From the NCBI RefSeq assembly GCF_035974275.1, contig NZ_CP142422.1:1798001-1862000 (forward strand): 64,000 nucleotides of DNA, in the 5' to 3' direction. Below, in pieces: positions 61,693 to 64,000 of the stretch. Position 1 is the first letter of the stretch. Each line of letters begins with the position of its first letter. The stretch comes from Chryseobacterium sp. MYb264 (lineage in GTDB: Bacteria > Bacteroidota > Bacteroidia > Flavobacteriales > Weeksellaceae). Under the pieces are notes generated by a model. It did not search any database. It was given only the letters and a program-made list of their open reading frames with translations, and was not told where the DNA came from. The translations under genes were made by a program, and so were the position numbers.

Positions 61693-62727
61693 TTAATCGG
61701 CTGTTTTGTTGGCCAGCTGTCCGCAAGCCGCATCAATATCACCGCCACGGCTTTTTCTTACGACGCAAACAATCCCGGCATTTTCAAGCTGACGGATATA
61801 ATTTTCTTCAGCCTGTTTATTACACTGGTCATATTTTCCGTCACCAATAGGATTATATTGGATCAAATTCACTTTTGAAGGAACCTGTTTGCAGTATTTT
61901 ATCAGTGCTTTAATATCTTCATCGCTATCGTTAATTCCTTTCCAGACACAATATTCAAAAGTAATCACAGACCCCGTCTTTTGATACCAGTACTGAAGGG
62001 CCGCCATAATATCCGTTAAAGGAAATTTATCTGAAAACGGCATGATTTCATTACGTTTCACCTCAATAGCAGAGTGAAGCGACAATGCTAATTTCACACG
62101 CAATTCGTCATCTGCAAGCATTTTGATCATTTTCGGAATTCCGGATGTGGATACGGTAATTCTTCTCGGCGACATTCCCAAACCTTCCGGCTGGGTAATT
62201 TTCCGGATCGCTTCCACCACATTTTTATAATTCATCATCGGCTCTCCCATTCCCATAAAAACGATATTGGAAAGCGGTCTGTTGAAATACATTTTACTCT
62301 GGCTGTCAATTAAAGCCACCTGATCTACGATTTCCGCCACTTCAAGATTTCTCATTCTTTTGAGTCTTGCCGTTGCACAGAATTCGCAGTTTAATGAACA
62401 CCCCACCTGCGAAGAAACACAAGCTGTAGTTCTCGTTTCTGTAGGAATTAAGACAGATTCTACCAATAATCCGTCATGAAGTTTCACTCCGTTTTTAATG
62501 GTTCCGTCTGAACTTTTCTGAAGCAAATCTACAGAAACAGGGTTAATAGTATACTCTTCTGCAATTCTTTCGCGAAGAGGTTTCGAAAGATTCGTCATTT
62601 CATCAATCGAATGGAGGTTTTTACTCCACAGCCAATCATAAACCTGTTTCGCACGAAACGGTTTTTCTCCCAAAGACACAAAATAGTCTTTAAGCTGATC
62701 TAGTGATAAAGTACGGATATCTTTCAT
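61693..62727 (-). CDS. rlmN: 23S rRNA (adenine-C2)-methyltransferase RlmN
   Basis: A protein of about 344 residues when started at ATG 62727 (the frame extends to TTG 62778 through a hairpin, which is unlikely to be coding). It is a radical-SAM enzyme that methylates A2503 of 23S rRNA and A37 of some tRNAs. The cluster motif C-S-L-N-C-E-F-C is near residue 102; V-F-M-G-M-G-E-P near 157 and I-T-V-S-T-S-G near 190 are RlmN signatures. A C-terminal Cys lies in A-C-G-Q-L. Seventy-one bases downstream of queA; a shared transcript with this other RNA-modification gene is likely. Confidence 0.93.
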   Translation of the reverse strand: MKDIRTLSLDQLKDYFVSLGEKPFRAKQVYDWLWSKNLHSIDEMTNLSKPLRERIAEEYTINPVSVDLLQKSSDGTIKNGVKLHDGLLVESVLIPTETRTTACVSSQVGCSLNCEFCATARLKRMRNLEVAEIVDQVALIDSQSKMYFNRPLSNIVFMGMGEPMMNYKNVVEAIRKITQPEGLGMSPRRITVSTSGIPKMIKMLADDELRVKLALSLHSAIEVKRNEIMPFSDKFPLTDIMAALQYWYQKTGSVITFEYCVWKGINDSDEDIKALIKYCKQVPSKVNLIQYNPIGDGKYDQCNKQAEENYIRQLENAGIVCVVRKSRGGDIDAACGQLANKTAD

Positions 62728-62747
62728 TGTAAGATTGTAGATTTCAG

Positions 62748-62781
62748 GTTTCAGGTCGCAGGTAACTACTACCTGCAACCT
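62748..62781. repeat. Hairpin and short direct repeats between queA and rlmN
   Basis: On the minus strand GCAGGTA pairs with TACCTGC around GTAGT; the stem extends to 11 pairs with one G-U. It is followed by ACCTGAAACCTGAAAT, a short tandem repeat. No T-run follows, so it is not a typical terminator. Confidence 0.5.
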
Positions 62782-62798
62782 TTTACCTTATATCTTTT

Positions 62799-63848
62799 TT
62801 AAAGAATTAACATTGCATCTCCGTAAGAGTAGAATTTATACTTCTCTTTTACGGCTTCTTCGTAAGCATGCATTACGAAATCTCTTCCTGCAAACGCTGC
62901 AATCATCATAATTAATGTAGATTTTGGCGTGTGGAAGTTGGTGATCATTGTGTTGGCAACTCCGAAATCGTGAGGCGGATAAATGAATTTGTTTGTCCAT
63001 CCCTGGAATGCAGAAATTTTCTTATTTGAAGAAACCGAAGTTTCAATCGCTCTCATGGTAGTAGTACCGACAGCGCAAACTCTTCTGTTTTCCTGAACCG
63101 CTTTATTGATAATCTCAGCATTTTTCTCGTCGATGATGATCTCTTCAGATTCCATTTTGTGTTTAGAAAGATCTTCTACCTCAATTGGGTTGAAAGTTCC
63201 TAAACCAACGTGAAGGGTAACTTCAGCAAAATCGATTCCTTTGATCTCCAATCTCTTCATCAAATGCTTAGAGAAGTGTAAACCAGCAGTTGGCGCAGCT
63301 ACAGCTCCTTCTATTTTAGCATAGATCGTTTGGTATCTCTCAGCATCTTCCGGCTCTACATCTCTTTTGATATATTTAGGAAGCGGAGTTTCTCCTAATT
63401 CTTTTAATTTTGATCTGAATTCTTCATAAGAACCATCAAATAAGAATCTCAAAGTTCTACCTCTTGATGTTGTATTATCGATAACTTCTGCTACCAAAGA
63501 TTCATCTTCAGTAAAGAATAATTTGTTACCAATTCTGATTTTTCTTGCAGGATCTACCAAAACGTCCCAAACACGAGTTTCTTTATCAAGCTCTCTCAAC
63601 AAGAAAACCTCAATTTTAGCTCCTGTTTTTTCTTTGTTTCCATACAAACGAGCAGGGAAAACCTTAGTATTATTAAAGATGAATAGATCTTTCTCGTCGA
63701 AATAATCAACCACATCTTTGAATAATTTGTGCTCAATTGTTTGAGTTTTACGGTCAAGAACCATTAATCTTGCTTCGTCTCTGTGCTCAGAAGGGTGTTC
63801 TGCTAGTAATTCTGCAGGAAGGTCGAAATTAAAATCGGATGTCTTCAT
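62799..63848 (-). CDS. queA: tRNA S-adenosylmethionine:ribosyltransferase-isomerase QueA
   Basis: A 349-residue enzyme of queuosine biosynthesis; it transfers the ribosyl part of SAM to preQ1 in tRNA. Start [11 protein letters not shown]. Family motifs: [12 protein letters not shown] near 56, A-A-P-T-A-G-L-H-F near 185, [10 protein letters not shown] near 212 and N-F-H-T-P-K-S-T near 306. A strong promoter lies 54-85 bases upstream. I see no preQ1 riboswitch in the leader. It is the first gene of a unit with rlmN. Confidence 0.95.
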   Translation of the reverse strand: MKTSDFNFDLPAELLAEHPSEHRDEARLMVLDRKTQTIEHKLFKDVVDYFDEKDLFIFNNTKVFPARLYGNKEKTGAKIEVFLLRELDKETRVWDVLVDPARKIRIGNKLFFTEDESLVAEVIDNTTSRGRTLRFLFDGSYEEFRSKLKELGETPLPKYIKRDVEPEDAERYQTIYAKIEGAVAAPTAGLHFSKHLMKRLEIKGIDFAEVTLHVGLGTFNPIEVEDLSKHKMESEEIIIDEKNAEIINKAVQENRRVCAVGTTTMRAIETSVSSNKKISAFQGWTNKFIYPPHDFGVANTMITNFHTPKSTLIMMIAAFAGRDFVMHAYEEAVKEKYKFYSYGDAMLIL

Positions 63849-63901
63849 TTTTTAAATTACGGTTTAAAAATTATAAATTACAAGGTGTAATTTTCGAGGT
63901 G

Positions 63902-63933
63902 CAAATATACGACATTCAATACCCCTTTGTCAA
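63902..63933 (-). promoter_or_regulatory. Bacteroidota promoter for queA (-33 and -7)
   Basis: On the minus strand TTG (63933-63931), a 21-base spacer, then TATATTTG (63909-63902). This is an excellent match to TTG-N19-21-TAnnTTTG, and the -7 box lies 53 bases before the ATG. Confidence 0.75.
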
Positions 63934-63956
63934 GTATTATTTAACATAAATAAAAA

Positions 63957-63972
63957 ACCGTGATATTACGGT
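63957..63972 (-). terminator. Terminator of a minus-strand gene beyond the right edge
   Basis: ACCGT / ACGGT stem with a six-base loop; the minus strand continues with six T residues. It marks the end of a gene outside the window and isolates queA's promoter. Confidence 0.75.
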
Positions 63973-64000
63973 ACTTTTCAACGCCCAAAAAAACTATTTT

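Noticed and set aside
62748..62781. Hairpin before rlmN as a terminator of queA
   Set aside because: The stem is good but no T-run follows, and the two genes are only 71 bases apart in the same direction.
63849..64000. preQ1 riboswitch in front of queA
   Set aside because: The leader is short and shows only a promoter and the terminator of another gene; no preQ1 aptamer pattern was seen.

Overview
The window looks like chromosomal DNA of a flavobacterium of the Chryseobacterium/Elizabethkingia type (Bacteroidota). The DNA is AT-rich. Starts lack strong Shine-Dalgarno sequences, and several promoters match the Bacteroidota -7 element TAnnTTTG. The gene families fit: SusC-type plug and barrel proteins, LytS/LytTR pairs, a GldA-like ATPase, DUF1573, a fused E1 alpha/beta dehydrogenase and a GbsR/MarR regulator. 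No rRNA, tRNA, CRISPR array, transposase or phage gene was seen. All assignments were made by reading the sequence and recalling protein families; no database was searched.

Layout. 0-4 kb: partial DUF1573 gene, a membrane histidine kinase with its OmpR-type regulator, and a LytS/LytTR pair. 4-11 kb: acyltransferase, serine hydrolase, esterase, AraC regulator, and a small operon (monooxygenase, YciI, PPC/DUF296) divergent from a LysR gene. 11.5-15.7 kb: a tight five-gene operon with ApbE, RnfC, RnfD and a lipoprotein nitroreductase but no other Rnf subunit. 15.9-19.2 kb: second LytS/LytTR pair and small unknown proteins. 19.2-21.3 kb: TetR regulator and MFS pump, each preceded by a copy of the same inverted-repeat operator. 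21.8-31.6 kb: secreted unknowns, GldA-like ATPase, adenine deaminase, patatin, an SDR/aldo-keto reductase pair, a PH-domain protein and dihydrolipoyl dehydrogenase. 31.7-32.3 kb: ParD/ParE toxin-antitoxin. 32.3-36.7 kb: GH3 beta-glucosidase and GH29 alpha-L-fucosidase. 36.8-41.8 kb: a GbsR-type regulator heading a run of membrane, DCC, SRPBCC, DUF2071 and epimerase genes. An identical 20-bp operator-like repeat precedes both the regulator and the operon. 41.9-51 kb: ECF sigma factor, membrane protein with a SusC-type plug, SusC-like barrel in which no plug is recognisable, and a giant alpha-2-macroglobulin carrying a SusC-type plug. 51.4-64 kb: papain-like protease, old yellow enzyme with HxlR regulator, methyltransferase, fused 2-oxoacid dehydrogenase E1, polyprenyl synthetase, sterol-desaturase-like hydroxylase, rlmN and queA.

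Two loci stand out. The first is the sigma/plug/barrel/macroglobulin operon, where plug domains sit on the neighbours of a barrel that seems to lack one. The second is the minimal RnfC-RnfD operon, which could carry electrons from NADH through the inner membrane to an exported lipoprotein flavoenzyme. Its RnfD lacks the usual flavinylation motif although ApbE is encoded beside it. Smaller points are several paired operators and two copies of an intergenic structured repeat resembling the Flavo-1 RNA motif.
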